Shown in pieces: positions 34,698 to 47,261 of a stretch of 60,000 nucleotides of DNA (the stretch's first letter is position 1; each line of letters opens with the position of its first letter). This DNA is from Cryptomeria japonica. Taxonomy: Eukaryota; Streptophyta; Pinopsida; Cupressales; Cupressaceae. The stretch is taken from the NCBI RefSeq assembly GCF_030272615.1, contig NC_081405.1, positions 649,863,420-649,923,419 on the forward strand. Direction: 5' to 3'. Under the pieces are notes generated by a model that saw only the letters and a program-made list of their open reading frames with translations, had not been told where the DNA came from and searched no databases. A program made the translations under genes and the position numbers.

Positions 34698-36236
34698 TCC
34701 TTCAGGCAATGGTACAAGATCCCATGTATCATTCTTTTTCAAAGCTGCCATTTCTTCCTCCATAGCAATCTTCCAGGATTCTGCATCATTCATACCTAAG
34801 GCCTCTTCTATAGATTTTGGTTCATCCACACTAGTATTCAGAGCAAAAATACATCTCCAATCATTAGGTGAATACCTTTTAGGTGGTTGTCTATGTCTTG
34901 TAGACCTTCGAACAAGCTGAGTTTGAGGTTCTTCCTCCTCTTCTGAAGATTCAGAGCTAGACGAGCTCTCCTCAACTTCTTGCCTATCTAGGGGTCTCGA
35001 TTCAACTCTTTCAGGTGTAGAAGGAAGTTGAATCACGTCTTCTTTTTTAGTCTGTTCTGGCTGCAATGTAATAGAAGGAGACTTAATTTCTCTAAAAATA
35101 ACACTTCTACTGTGAATTACCTTTTGTGCAACAGGGTCCCAAAGCTTGTATCCTTTCACACCATAACTATACCCGATGAAGATATATTTCACAACCTTGT
35201 TCTCCAACTTTGTTTGCTTCTCCTTTGGCACATGTGCATATGCCTCACAACCAAAAACTCTAAGATGTCTCAATGAAGGCTTGTGACCTAACCATGCTTC
35301 CATAGGCATTTTATCAACAAGAGCTGATGTAGGAGACCTGTTAATCAGGTAGCAAGCAGTGGCAACAGCTTCAGCCCAAAACTTTTGTTCAAGACCAGCA
35401 CCACTCAACATACTCCTAGCCTTCTCCATTAGTGTTCTGTTCATTCTTTCTGCAACTCCATTCTGCTGTGGAGAATACGGAGTTGTCTTCTGCCTGTTAA
35501 TTCAACAGTCTTTACAGAATCTATCAAAATCATTAGAGCAAAACTCACCGCCATTATCAGTTCTCAAACATTTTATTTTCTTTCCAGTCTGCAACTCAAC
35601 CATTTCTTTAAATTCTTTAAAATGACTAAAAACTTCAGATTTACTCTTTAGAAAATATACCCATGTCCTTCTACTAAAATCATCAATAAATGAAACATAA
35701 TATGTGGATTTTCCAATCGAAGAGACATCTACTGGACCAAACACATCAAAATGGATAAGATCCAAAACACCACAAGTTTTATGAGAACTCGAGTAAAACT
35801 GAACGCGGTTTTGTTTTCCATAAATGCAATGCCCACAGAAATCAAAGTCAAGATTACAATCATTCAAACCTTCAACAAGGTTTTTATTTTTCAAGGTCCT
35901 TAGACCCTTTTCTCCAATATGGCCAAGTCTCTGGTGCCATAACATAGTCTTCTCTGTAGGTAACTTTGCTTCAAACGAAAGAGCACCCTTAGGTACCCAA
36001 AAACCATTTCCATCTACTGAAGGTGAAACCTTCAAATCTTCCAGTGAAGTATCCGTAGATTTACTTTTTACAGAAGTGCTATTACACTCAACAGTGTATG
36101 CTTCAAGCTTATACAAAGTGCCAAACTTGACACCTCTAGCAACTACCATAGCACCCTTAATCATCTTACATCCTACTTGAGAAAAGACTACCTGCACACC
36201 CACATCTATCAGTTTGCTCACAGATAACAGGTTTCA
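34698..36236 (-). pseudogene. TE8 integrase
   Basis: The gag-pre-integrase zinc motif is seen as LWHQRLGHIGEKG and CGHCIYGKQ (35940-35815). The core has LIHFDVFGP, FIDDFSRRTW and RTDNGGEF, so all three catalytic acids (D, D, E) are intact. Then come PQQNGVAERMNRT and, in the next open part (35444-34695), the copia block AWLGHKPS, FGCEAYAHVP and a Ser- and Glu-rich linker near 34950. Stops at 36234-36236 and 35502-35504 break it, the latter just before the PYSPQQNG motif. Confidence 0.92.
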
Positions 36237-37289
36237 TTTTAATCTAGGGATATGCAGCACACCATTAATCCTTTTTATTCTACCATTAGAAAACCTGATT
36301 CTAACTTTACCTCGACCAACAATGTCTAGAGGTGAATCATCACCCAAGTACACCTTACCTCCATTAAATCCTTCATATTCAGAAAACCAATCTCTATTGG
36401 AAGTCATATGAAAAGATGCACCTGAGTCAATTAGCTAGGCATCATTACCTGCATGAGTTGCCAAAGCTGCAATAAATGCATCGCCATCTTCCTTGTCGGA
36501 CTCAGAATCAGAATCAAACTTTTTCTTTTTCTTTTTCTTCTTTTCTTCTTTGCAGTCCTTATGGATGTGACCCGGTTTACCGCAATTTCAACAAATGACT
36601 TTGGACTTTCCAGGAGTTTTCGATCTCCATTTGGTTTTGGACTTGTCGCGCTTCTCATTCTTCTTGCCTTTCTCCTTAGGTCTTCCACGAATGGTTAGGG
36701 CTTCCTTTGAACTGATGGATACCTTCCTTCGCATCTCTTCACCAAGTAGGGCACCCACCACATCTTCAGATTTCAAAACAACAGAAGTACTACCGATAGC
36801 CATAACAAGAGAATCCCACGAATCAGGCAAAGAACAAAGCAAGATCTGACATTTCTCCTCCTCGTCCATCTTAACACCGATGGATACTAATTGAGCCACC
36901 AACATATTGAATGCTTCCAGGTGGTCTGCAATTCATCCACCCTCTTCCATCTTCAAGGAATACAATTTATTTCTTAAGAAAATTTTATTTAATAAAGATT
37001 TCGCTTGATACATCTCACCAAGCTTAGTCCATAGCTTCTTTGCAGAGTTTTCTTCATGGACATTGATTAGAACAGAGTCTGCCAGGCACAGTCTGATTAG
37101 ACCCTTGGCTTTTCGGTCCATAACATCATACTGAGCCGCCGTAGTAGGATCTGAGGGCCTTTGGACATTCGCATCAATAGCATCCCAAAGATCTCGATCT
37201 ATTAGCAGATCTTCCATCTTCAGCTTCCACATCTCAAAATTACTTCCATTAAATTTCTCCACCTCTATTCTCCCTGACGAACTCACCAT
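36237..37289 (-). pseudogene. TE8 gag and protease
   Basis: The gag N-terminus reads MVSSSGRIEVEKFNGSNFEM and WKLKMEDLL, opening at 37289, 124 bases inside the 5' LTR. The middle is helical gag, ending in a Lys-rich stretch. The zinc knuckle IC.NCGKPGHIHKDC (near 36590-36550) has its second position replaced by a stop. The protease motif LIDSGASFHM near 36420 has an intact DSG. Stops: 36933-36935, 36588-36590, 36435-36437, plus one at the integrase border. Confidence 0.9.
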
Positions 37290-37399
37290 CTGAATATTCC
37301 TGCAACAAGATCAAAAAGTGTCTTCTGCACAAGCTCCCACTCAAATCTGGATTAGTTCAAAAAACCCAACTGCCCCCAATTGAAACCAAAGGTGATCAG

Positions 37400-37411
37400 G
37401 CTCTGATACCA
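37400..37411 (-). other. TE8 primer binding site
   Basis: Minus-sense TGGTATCAGAGC, two bases inside the LTR; initiator-Met tRNA type. Confidence 0.92.
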
Positions 37412-37413
37412 CT

Positions 37414-38307
37414 TGTAAGGAAGTTAAGTAGCAGAAACAACTTCCTACACTAACCTTGAGAGGAGGGTAATGCAAAACTTTTTCAGATCATTACAACAAT
37501 TATAGAAAATAGAAATAGATATAATAGCATTCATACCACAACACAGTGATTTACGTGGGGAAAACCCTTTCGGGAGAAAAACCCCACACTCCAAAAGCAG
37601 CTCAATATTTTATTTAGCAATCAAAAACAGATTACAACATACTTGCAGAGCAAGGTCTTCGCAGGAGTACCACTAATCAGAGATTTAGAGGCAACTCAAT
37701 AGCCATAAGACTCTTACACCCAACCTCTATCTCACACACCTCATAAATAGGAGATACAATACAAGAAACTGTCAAACGGTATTACAAAACCATGGGCTAA
37801 AACCACCCAATAAGGTGTAGCCGACCTTATCTCCCTTCTAGATGCCCTATGACATGTTAAATCACACATCAACACATGTCGCTCTCTTTTACAGCTCATT
37901 TATGTATCCGATACAAATTATTTTTCCTATTTCAAGAGTACAAACTTCTGGAGGCCATAACTTGAGAACCAGGTGTCCGATTGACGAACCGTTTAAAGCA
38001 CCAAAAAGCTCGCAAAGTGCTCTATCACCTCATAACTAGTTGTGCCAATTACGACCACTTTTTAGGGTGTTTCAGAGCCTCTAAATCCCCCAAAATTAAG
38101 TTTAAACATTTTATCGTACCCCTCCAAGATGAAAACTTTAATATCTTCAAAACTAGCTGTGACCTTGCGACGCAACTTTACCAGAATGCTTATCTAGCCA
38201 ACCAAAAGCTTCAAGGAGAGTTTCACACCATTTCGTGTTGAAATGAAAACTTACTATAAATAGTAACCTCGCATAAATGCAAGGTTGAGACACCATTTTT
38301 CCCAACA
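37414..38307 (-). repeat. TE8 5' LTR
   Basis: 894 bp, TG..CA, followed by the target copy atatt. Confidence 0.95.
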
Positions 38308-38312
38308 ATATT

Positions 38313-38990
38313 TGTCATCTGTCAAAGAAAACCAATCAGGTTGTTCAATGTATACTTCTTCTTCAAGATCTCCATTTAAAAATGCACATTTAATATCCAT
38401 TTGATAAACTTTGTAGTTCTTGTGTGCTGCAAAAGCCAAAAATAATCTGACTAGCTCAATTCTAGCTACCGGTGCAAAGGTTTCATTGTAATCAATTCCT
38501 TCTTTCTGAGAATATCCCTTAGACACTAGTCTTTCTTTATTTCTGACAACCTTACCATTTTCATTGAGTTTTTTTCTGAATACCCATTTGGTTCCAATTA
38601 CATTTTTATCTTTAGGTCGGGGAACTAATGTCCAAGTGTTGTTTTTCTCAATTTGTTCTAATTCTTCCTCCATAGTTTTAATCCAAAATTTATCTTCACA
38701 CGCCTCATTAACAGATGATGGGTCAACTTGAGAAATGAGACATACCTCTTCTTTTTCCAATCTTCCTCTTGTCATAACTCCTTTGTACTTGTATTCAATT
38801 ATATAATCTTCAGAATGATTCAATCTTACATATCGGGGTGTCCTTGTTTGTTGTTGTTCTTCAGTCATAGTGGAATTCTCAGATGATACCGGGGTAACTG
38901 GATCTTTATTCTATACTGGTGGGTTTACTGTAGGTTCATTTGTCAATAAATTTGTTACCGGTTCAGAGTCTATATACCTTGAAGTTCCTC
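38313..38990 (-). pseudogene. TE7 RT N-terminal part
   Basis: Minus frame with [11 protein letters not shown], the [11 protein letters not shown] motif, [34 protein letters not shown] and [10 protein letters not shown]. It is open from 38868 until TE8 interrupts it in the middle of LTDDKY; reading resumes at 32287. A stop near 38910 and one at 39022 lie in the linker from integrase. The fingers and palm start of RT appear complete. Confidence 0.9.
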
Positions 38991-39021
38991 TGAATTGTTC
39001 ATCAATCTTTACATTTGTACT

Positions 39022-39963
39022 TTAAACAACATTTTGCAATCTTTTGTTAGAACATCTATATGCCTTGCTCTTAGATGAATAACCAATAAATATTCCTTCA
39101 TCACTTCTATGATCAAATTTCCCAATATACTCATCTCTTCTAATGTAACATTTGCTTAAAAATATTCTAAAATATTTAAGAGTAGGAGTAATACCAAACC
39201 ATAGTTCATGAGGGGTCTTATCGTTTTCACCTTTGATGTGAAATTTGTTGAATGTATAGACCATTGTACTGACTGCCTCTCTCCAATATACATGTGGTAG
39301 GTTTGCTTCTGATAACATACTTCTTGCTCCATCCAAGATAGTTCTATTTTTCCTTTCAACAACTGCATTATGTTGTCGTGTCCAAGGTGCTAATAGTTGT
39401 CTTCTGATTCCATTTACTTCATAGAATGTATCAAACTCCTTAGATGTAAATTCTCCTCCTTGATCTGATCTTAGACATTTGATTTTCTTACCAGTTTCAT
39501 TTTCAACCATTGCTTTAAACAATTTAAACATTCCAAGTGCTTCTGATTTTTCTCTCAGAAAAGTAACCCAACACATTCTAGAATAGTCATCAATGATTAG
39601 CATGAAATATCTATCACCTTGTAAGCTTTTAGTTCTAGCTGGACCACATAAATCAGTGTGAATTAAATCAAGAGCATTATTAGATTTTTCTGGAATACTT
39701 TTGAAACTAGCTCTAACTTGTTTTCCAAATTGACATTCCTTACATACTATATTGTGAGGTTTGATAATTTTAGGTAAATCTCTAACTGCCTTAGTAGTAC
39801 TGATTTTTACCATGCAATCAAAGAATACATGACAAAGTCTTTTATTCCACAACCAACTTTCATCTATATGTGCAATTAAGCATGTCTTTTCACTGTTATT
39901 TAAATGAAAGATATTACCTCTAGTCTGATTACCGGTTGCAATTTCCCAACCAGTTCTATTCAT
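39022..39963 (-). pseudogene. TE7 integrase
   Basis: Open for 313 codons. Zinc motif LWNKRLCH and CKECQFGKQ (one expected His is Asn). Core LIHTDLCGPA, IIDDYSRMCW and RSDQGGEF with all three catalytic acids present. Then ERKNRTILDGARSM, KTPHELWFG and SKCYIRRDEYIG. It ends at a stop just before the linker to RT. It is the best integrase of this family in the window, but the missing zinc His and flanking stops mean no functional polyprotein. Confidence 0.9.
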
Positions 39964-40014
39964 GATTTTGCATTTTCCATTTTTGAATTGTAACTGAAAT
40001 CCTTTCTCAACTAA

Positions 40015-41343
40015 CTAACCAACACTCAAAAGATTATGCTTTAATCCTTCAACATAGTACACATTGTCAGTGTTATGCTTACCATCAAGAGATATTGTAC
40101 CCTTACCTTTGATTAAAGAAGCTTTGTCATCTCCAAATCTCACTAAGCCTCCATTGTATTCTTGAAAGTTCAAGAATTTACCTTTGTCTCCTATCATATG
40201 ATGTGAGCATCCAGAATGAATGATCCATTCATCCTTTACTTCAACTTTAGCTGCCAAGGCCTATACTACCGATTGAGCAATAGGTGCCAGTTGATCTTCT
40301 ATTATAGCAACAAAAACCCATCCATTGTCTGTCGGATCCTCATTAGAATCATCAGTCACACCTTCATCAACAATGTAACAAGATTTGCCTTTATTCTTCT
40401 TAAATCTATATCTCTGATATTCAAGGTTAGGATTGTACGCCCTTCTAGCTTCTTCTCTTAGTCAAGCATGTCTATCAAGGCATCTTGAAGCCATATGTCC
40501 AATCTTATTGCAGTTAAAACATTTAAAGGGTGCTTTACCTTCATACTTACTTCCAACTAGTCCTTTAGGCATTTTTCTTGCAAATAGTGCTTCAAGTTCT
40601 TCAAGTTCTTTAGTTTCTTTCCTGCTTTCTTGAAGTTCTCTTGCATAAAAGGCTTTCCAATCAGATTTGTCAAATGATGGAGTAGATGATGTTGATGCTT
40701 TAAAGGCCAAATCTATCTTTATAGTAGCAACAGGATAAAATTCTTAAATTTCAAAAGCTGAAAGTTTCCCAATCAATGTATCCCTAGTTACCGATGTATT
40801 AGGCATTGTTCTTAAATCATTTATAGCAATGAATTTCATTTTATATGCAGATGGCAATCCTCTTAAAACTTTTTAAACAATTTCATCCTCACTTAAGGTT
40901 CCTCCACAACATTTAATACCCAAAACAATCTCATTTACTCTTTCCATAAAAGAAGAAATCCTTTCATCTTCTTCCATTTTCAGATGTTCATACCTGACCC
41001 GAAAGCTTTCAAGTTTTGCAATTTTGACTATGGAGTCTCCTTCATTTAGTGTTTCTGAATGATCCCAAATAGATTTAGCTATAGACCTATCTGATAGTCC
41101 CATGATTTGTTGATCTGATAATGCACTCAAAAGTGCTTCTCTTGATTTGCAATCATTTTCCTCATCTTTAGTTAACTTGGGTGGAGTGGGCTGACTCTGA
41201 GTAGGAGCAGTATAACCATTCTTTGTAACATCCCAGATGTCATTTCCAATGCAATTTAGATGTGTCTCCATTATGATCTTCCATATGCCATAGTTGGTTC
41301 CATCAAGTCTAGGACTGTCCTTCTTGAAATAGTTAGTAGACAT
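40015..41343 (-). pseudogene. TE7 gag and protease
   Basis: Gag starts at the ATG 41343, 57 bases inside the LTR (PRLDGTNYGIWKIIM), and is open for 156 codons to 40873. The next open part (40710-40462) has an intact knuckle CFNCNKIGHMASRC near 40530. The protease motif near 40215 reads EWIIHSGCSHHM, where the catalytic Asp of DSG is His. Stops lie at 40873, near 40743, 40462, near 40260 and 40015, all in one frame. Confidence 0.9.
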
Positions 41344-41385
41344 TGGATCTCCTCAAGTTGTTAAACTTCTGTAAAAGAGGACTAG

Positions 41386-41397
41386 GCTCTGATACCA
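41386..41397 (-). other. TE7 primer binding site
   Basis: Minus-sense TGGTATCAGAGC. Exactly two bases (AT, 41398-41399) separate it from the LTR end. Confidence 0.93.
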
Positions 41398-41399
41398 AT

Positions 41400-42457
41400 T
41401 GTTAGGTCCCAGAGACAACTGAGAGGGGGGGTGAATTAGTTGCCAAATAAATTCAAGCCAAAAACAACTTAACCAACCAATGCTTAATACTAATAAACCA
41501 GTTTAACATGCCAGTAGATAGTTTTAACAGTTAATTGTTATACCGGTAAGGTTTAATGCATGAAACATAAAGATAAAGTCATCCACAAGACATAACACCA
41601 ATATTTATACATGGAAACCCTGTAAGGGGAAAAACCACGGTGAGAAAGCTTACCCACAATCAGATGATACTACTGTAGATAGTAAGTGTACATAAATGGG
41701 GTCTGCGCATGCAAAAAGGCCAAATGCCTAGAGCTCACTACTCAATCACAAAATGGGAATCACACTCACTACAATTGGATGGTTAAATCCAATAAGAATG
41801 TACTGCACAAAATAGCATCTTCATAGGCTTGATTCAGTACTGGTGTACTTCTGATTGTATTAACAAAAACACTTCTTCAATCTTCAAATGATGTCTATGT
41901 GTATAGCTCTACTTATTCTCGCATATACCTTCACACAATCCTTTTTCGCATTCCACCCTTGATCTTACAAATAAGATCTTACATTTATACCATAACCTAA
42001 GACCAATTTAAGTAGGTCGGCTCTACAAGATATTACAATAAAAACATTTTAAAAACAATACAATATCTGATGCAATAACCGATTCAACATGTCGGCTTAA
42101 TACATTTACAACAATAATTAATGATCTCCATAGTGTGCCATACTGATCTAGAAAAGATAAACCTGCCAGTGTAACCGTGGACCTATTTGTCGGTAATAGC
42201 AAATATACGAATGCTAATGTACCAATAAACAAAACTCTAGTACAAAGTGTCCACACAATGTCTTTGACATAACCAAGTGTTTTCCATATCATTCCAAGTG
42301 CCGATGATCATTATATCTTGTTGGTGTACCAGATACCGGTGACTGTGCATGAATCACTTGCTTCCCAGTGAATGTTGTTGATTCTCCAAAGTGCCAGAAT
42401 TGATAAGTGTTTAGTAGGTGTTGACATCAATGACAAAACCATACCAAAATACCAACA
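41400..42457 (-). repeat. TE7 5' LTR; LTR 1 of the tandem array
   Basis: 1058 bp, TGTTAGG..CCAACA in the plus reading. On the right it is followed not by host sequence but by atat and another complete LTR. Confidence 0.94.
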
Positions 42458-42461
42458 ATAT
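42458..42461. other. LTR-LTR junction 1 (atat)
   Basis: Four bases between two complete LTRs: AT as found next to the PPT side of the LTR plus AT as found next to the PBS side. Identical at 43518-43521 and 57666-57669. Confidence 0.85.
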
Positions 42462-43517
42462 TGTTAGGTCCTGGAGACAACTGAGAAGGGGGGGTGAATC
42501 AGTTGTCAAATAAATTCAAACCAAAAACAACTTAACCAACCAATGCTTAATACCGCTAAACTAGTTTAACATACCGATAGATAGTTTTAATGGTTAATTG
42601 TTATATCGGTAAGGTTTAGTGCATGAAACATAAAGATAAAGTCATCCACAACACATAACACCAATATTTGTATGTGGAAACCTTGTAAGGGGAAAAATCA
42701 TGATGGGAAACCTTACCCACAATTAGATGATACTACTGTAGATAGTAAGTGTACATAAATAGGGTCTTCACATGCAAAAAGGCCAAGCGCCTAGAGCTTA
42801 CTGCTCAATCAAAAAATGGGAGTCACACTGACTACAGTTGGATGGTTAAATCCAATAAGAATGTACTGCACAAAATAGCATCTTCATTTGCTGGATTCAG
42901 TACTGGTGTAGTTCTAATTGTCTTCACAAAAACCCTTCTTCAATATTCAAATGATGTCTGTGTGTATAGCTCTGCTTATTCTCGCATATACCTACACACA
43001 ATCCTTTTTCGCATTCCACACTTGATCTTATAAATAAGATCTTACATTTATACCATAACCTAAGACCAATTTTAGTAGGTCGGCTCTACAACATATTACA
43101 ATAAAAACATTTTACAAATAATACAATATCCAATGCAATAACCAATTCAACATGTCGGCTTAATGCATTTACAACAATAATTAATCATCTCCATAGCATG
43201 CCATGTTGATCTAGAAAATATAAACCTACCAGTGTAACCCTGGACCTATTTGTCGGTAACAGCAAATATGCAAATGCTAATGTACCAATAAACAAAACTC
43301 CAGGACATGTCCACACAATGTCTTTGACATAACCAAGTGTTTTCCATATCATTCCAAGTGCCGGTGATCATTATATCTTGCCAATGTACTAGATACCGAT
43401 GATTGTGTATGAGTCACTTGCTTGTCGGTGAATGTTGCGGATTCTCCAAAGTGCCAGAGTTGATAAGTGTTTAGTAGGTGTTGACATCAATGACAAAACC
43501 ATACCAAAATACCAACA
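42462..43517 (-). repeat. LTR 2 of the tandem array
   Basis: A complete 1056-bp LTR of the TE7 family with no interior attached on either side. Open frames inside it occur in the other LTRs at the same place and are not genes. Confidence 0.93.
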
Positions 43518-43521
43518 ATAT
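43518..43521. other. LTR-LTR junction 2 (atat)
   Basis: Same four bases as junction 1, between LTR 2 and the start of LTR 3. Confidence 0.85.
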
Positions 43522-43617
43522 TGTTAGGTCCCGAAGACAACTGAGAGGGGGAGGGTGAATCAGTTGTCAAATAAATTCAAACCAAAAACAACTTAACCAA
43601 CCAATGCTTAATACCAG
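43522..43617 (-). repeat. LTR 3 of the tandem array, left part
   Basis: The first 96 bp of an LTR, then TE10 begins. LTR 3 resumes at 57556 with about 850 bp of its middle missing, so TE10 or its rearrangement removed sequence. Confidence 0.88.
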
Positions 43618-44807
43618 TGTAGACGTCTAAAAATGGTCAATGCTTGCGGAGTCATACTTTAACATTTGCGCATTGCCTTATTTTAGGTTTCTTTCATTGC
43701 ATTAACATTTCTTCTATTTTGCACACTTGGTCTTTATCATTTGCAAGCATTGAGTCCTTCTTCTGCACTCCTCATTTTTCTCGCTTTCAAATTAGGTCTT
43801 GTCGATAGCAATCTTCAGTCATGATTTTGGTTGATCTTTGTCCTCTTGTCAATCTTGTCATTTTGCAATCGATTCGTCATCGATCCTTGTCCTTTTCAAT
43901 CATGTCAATTTGGATGGATTAGTCATTGTTCCTTGTCAATTGGTGCCTATTAATTTGATCTCCTTGTCAATCTTGGTCAATTTGTCATTGATTTTTGTCA
44001 CCCAATCTCAATCATTTATCAACATTGGTCCTTTGTCAATCAGAATCATGATCAAACCTACATCAATTATCTTTTGTCAAGACCTAATTGTCGTCCTTGC
44101 ATTTCTAATTCATCTTCTAGGGTTTTATAATTTATTCATTCAATCTTGTTTGTCATTTTCCCTCTAGGTTAAATAATTTATTTATTCATCCTAAGCTTTC
44201 TTGTCACAATTAAATATTTATTTAATTGGTTAATTAATTCCCCCTCTTTTTGTGAATTAATTAATGAAAGAAAAATTATTAATTAATTCACCTAATTTTC
44301 TAATTTCTCCTAATTTCTATTTCTATTTCTATTTTTTGTCATACATCTTGCATAGCAATTTGTCATAATTTGTCATAATTTGTCATAATTTGTCATAACA
44401 CCTTGCATAGAAATTGTCATACACTTGTCATAATTTTGCCATTCTTGATTTGAATTTCCTTTCAAATATCTTCATGCTAATCTTGTCCTCTCTCCAATTT
44501 GTCTATAAATTGGATGAGTTCCTTTGTCAATCAATCAATCACATTTTCGAGTAACCTTATGCTACAAATTTCATCAACAACTTGCTTTCCACTTGCAAAT
44601 GCACTTTGTAGGTGAGAACAACATCAAATTGGACGGTGAAAGAAGAACAATGGAGCCACATGAAGGAGATATCTGCATTTGGTTTGCTTTGATTTCATTT
44701 TGAATATCTCATCTTCATATTTTCATTGATTAGATTAGGATTATTTTCATTGTAGTTTTAGGTTTTGTGATTGTCATAATTGTTATTTTCTTTGATGCAT
44801 CCTCAAT
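43618..44807 (+). repeat. TE10 family LTR, inverted copy
   Basis: Begins TGTAGACGTC, a common gypsy LTR start, and runs 1190 bp to within about 10 bp of its end, where it joins leader sequence. The expected final CTAGTCTACA is absent. A 10-bp tandem repeat (TGTCATAATT, four copies) lies at 44361-44399. Confidence 0.75.
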
Positions 44808-45204
44808 TTCAAAATTCATGTCACTTTAGGCTAGGTTTTGAATAGTCCAACTTAGGTCCTAGGGCATATTGTCATATCCCTTCATTTTAGTCCTTTTCAT
44901 TGCAAGCGTCCTCATTTTGCACTTAGGCTCAAAATCATTTCCCTAAGTTTACATTTCAATGTCATATCCAAGATAGATTTCCATTTAGGTGACATTCGTA
45001 CATTATCCTTGTCATGCTAAAATTAGGTATTGCCTAGGTTACATTTTGCATATTCCAAGTCATTGGTCTTCGCATATCCTTGTCATTGTATTGTCATCTT
45101 GTCTTGGCTTCATCTTGTCATATCATATCCTTAGATAATTTTCATGTCCTAAGTCATTGTCATAATCATTACCTTCTTGCATTTATTCTCAAAATTTTGA
45201 TTTT
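44808..45204 (+). repeat. Inverted duplicate of TE10 leader segment
   Basis: Reverse complement of 50590-50985 with few differences. It joins the LTR at TTTC and the PPT at TTT-type shared bases. Confidence 0.8.
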
Positions 45205-45217
45205 GCCCCTCTTTGAG
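45201..45217 (-). other. TE10 polypurine tract
   Basis: Minus-sense CTCAAAGAGGGGCAAAA, a gypsy-type PPT. A minus-strand LTR should follow to the left but an inverted fragment is there instead. Confidence 0.65.
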
Positions 45218-46284
45218 ACAATGCGATTTTAAGCGTTGTTTCAAAGAACAATAATGAAAATGCCACAGACAATAACATTGACATATGCATTCCCCCTTGA
45301 GGAATTGGCCGGAAACATCCAGAAAAGAGGCCAAGTGATCGATAAGAATGACAGAAGATGATAGGTTCGAATGGATCAAACAGACTGCCAAGACTGACGG
45401 AAGAAATGTTAGTAAGAAGAAATTAAATAGATGACAGTTAGAGATGAAGGAAAACTTGCTTTCACAAATGCACATAAGTAGGTGAGAACCTTTATTTAAT
45501 GTAGCAAAGCGGATGTAGAGCATCATGGCATTGAAGGCCAAAGCTAGAACACAACCCCTTTTGCAAAAGATAGACACATTGCACACAAGGAATGAGTGAA
45601 GCATCTTAGGGTGCATACATCAAGGGTCGAGGTATGTGCGGCGTTCACAAAGCGAACATACTTATCACAGACACCCAATGATATAGTTGGCCCAGTTTGT
45701 AACAAACATTCCACAAATAGCAAACACAACAAAAAAAGGAAAATGACCATGAACCATCCCAGTCACCCTAAATCACTCAGTAACATCCTCAAGCAATATA
45801 GGAACATGATCGAAGCCAAAGATAAATTAGTAAAAAGATAACATGCACAAATTCAACCAAATCAAACAAACAGTCTGATTGTCATTGTCAAAAGTGGAAA
45901 ACAAGAATGACCATGTTGTCTGGTTCCAGGGAATGCGGTACCCCATCTAAGACAGGACACAGTTTGGTTTCGAGTATACCACACCCTGTATAAGACCCAT
46001 GATAATGTTGACAAGGACCAATGGTAAATTTGATGCTATTTTGATTGATGTGACAACTATGATCAGGTTGAATGCTTGCTTGGTCAAACAGTTCATTTGT
46101 TAATGCATGATTTCATTAAAGCACAATGTTTGATTGATTGTCATTGGATGTATGCTCGGTGATCTGTCTATGCACAAAGGGGATCATTTATTGACAAAAT
46201 GCAAAATGCCAAAGAAATTATTGTTGGATTTTGATGTTTTTCACTTTGTAGGAATTTCGAGTTTTTTTAATTTTTTTGTTCATT

Positions 46285-46580
46285 TTTTAGGACTTTATTT
46301 GACTTTTTAGGGATTTTTTCAGGACATTATGTGATTTTTTTGGATTTTTTCAGGACATTATTTTTTTTTTAGGGATTTTTTCAGGACATTATTTTACTTT
46401 TAGGGATTTTTTCAAGACATTATTTGATTTTTAAGGATTTTGACATTTTAGTTGAAAATGAACACATGATTTTTTGGATGTTTTTGAATGTTTTCAGAAT
46501 TTTTTTCAATTTTTTTGATTATTTCAGGACATTTTTCAAATTTTTTTTTATTATTTCAGGACATTTTTCAATTTTTATGA
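46285..46580. repeat. T-rich tandem repeat
   Basis: Six or so irregular units of about 35-45 bp containing TTTCAGGACATT followed by a T run, several with GGGATTTTTT. It lies downstream of the gag-like frame. Confidence 0.6.
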
Positions 46581-47261
46581 TTTTGCCCCCAGTGTCTAGC
46601 AAGGCAAGGAATATGACAAGTGAATAAATAGGCTTTCTGAAATGATGGTGGATAGAGGGAAGACAAAGGCCTTTTATTATGGAGACAATACGGATGCAAT
46701 TTCCAAGGGCTATTGCGTGATGGGATAAGAGACTGGATATGACAATGTAAAGCAGGAAGATGGCATGAGGGACATGTCAAGAGGTTTTTGAATCCATGTT
46801 TAAATTTTGCATCCTTATGTTAGATCAAGATCAAGGAATGAAAAAGAGTGTATGGATAGTGATAAGATATGGATAGGATAAGCAAGACCAAGAATGGATA
46901 AGGGACATGGACTGAAGGTCGGGATTGGCTAAGGGATAGTGGCAGAAAGTTGCAATAAGCTAGGGAATATGGATGAAAGGTTGTAATAAGCAAATGGATA
47001 AATACCAAAAGATATGATAGACTAAAAGCTGCAAACAAGATGCATGATGCTCATGAATATCCTCAACCTTTTCAAGATCAAAGGTGGAAAGAGGAAAGGG
47101 ACCTGAGGGACAATAGGATAATGAAGGGTAATGACATGGTATGATAGGATAATGAAGGGCAATAGGATATGAAGGAGGAAACCTGCCCGGAAGTGTGGTG
47201 TGCAAGAAGTTCATAGATTACACATGATGCCTATTTGCCAGGTTTTTACCAGTGGACGAAT

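Larger units (their letters stand above)
32293..38307 (-). mobile_element. TE8: Ty1/copia element inserted in TE7 RT
   Basis: A 6015-bp element with LTRs of identical length (894 bp each: 32293-33186 and 37414-38307) and a perfect target duplication atatt (32288-32292 and 38308-38312). PBS, gag, protease, integrase, RT and RNase H lie in one frame of 1349 codons (37289-33243), broken by eight stops and no frameshift. The sequence and LTRs differ clearly from the TE3, TE5 and TE7 families. By motif style (GAISWMSKR and SRRSTSAYVF) it resembles the Tnt1/Tork group, which is an inference. It is the youngest-looking copia insertion here. Confidence 0.96.
29795..42457 (-). mobile_element. TE7: Ty1/copia element, split by TE8
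   Basis: Minus-strand element. 5' LTR 41400-42457, PBS, gag to RT N-terminus (38313-41343), RT C-terminus and RNase H (31169-32287), PPT, and a 3' LTR truncated at its outer end (29797-30793). Removing TE8 and one copy of its target repeat restores a single reading frame of about 1385 codons with around nine stop codons and no net frameshift. It shares its LTR family with TE5, the tandem LTRs and TE12. The integrase D,D,E residues are intact, but the protease DSG is HSG. Confidence 0.93.

Noticed and set aside
42458-42461. atat as an ordinary target duplication between independently inserted LTRs
   Set aside because: Every measured duplication in the window is 5 bp, and three independent insertions would need to hit LTR ends with the same 4 bases.
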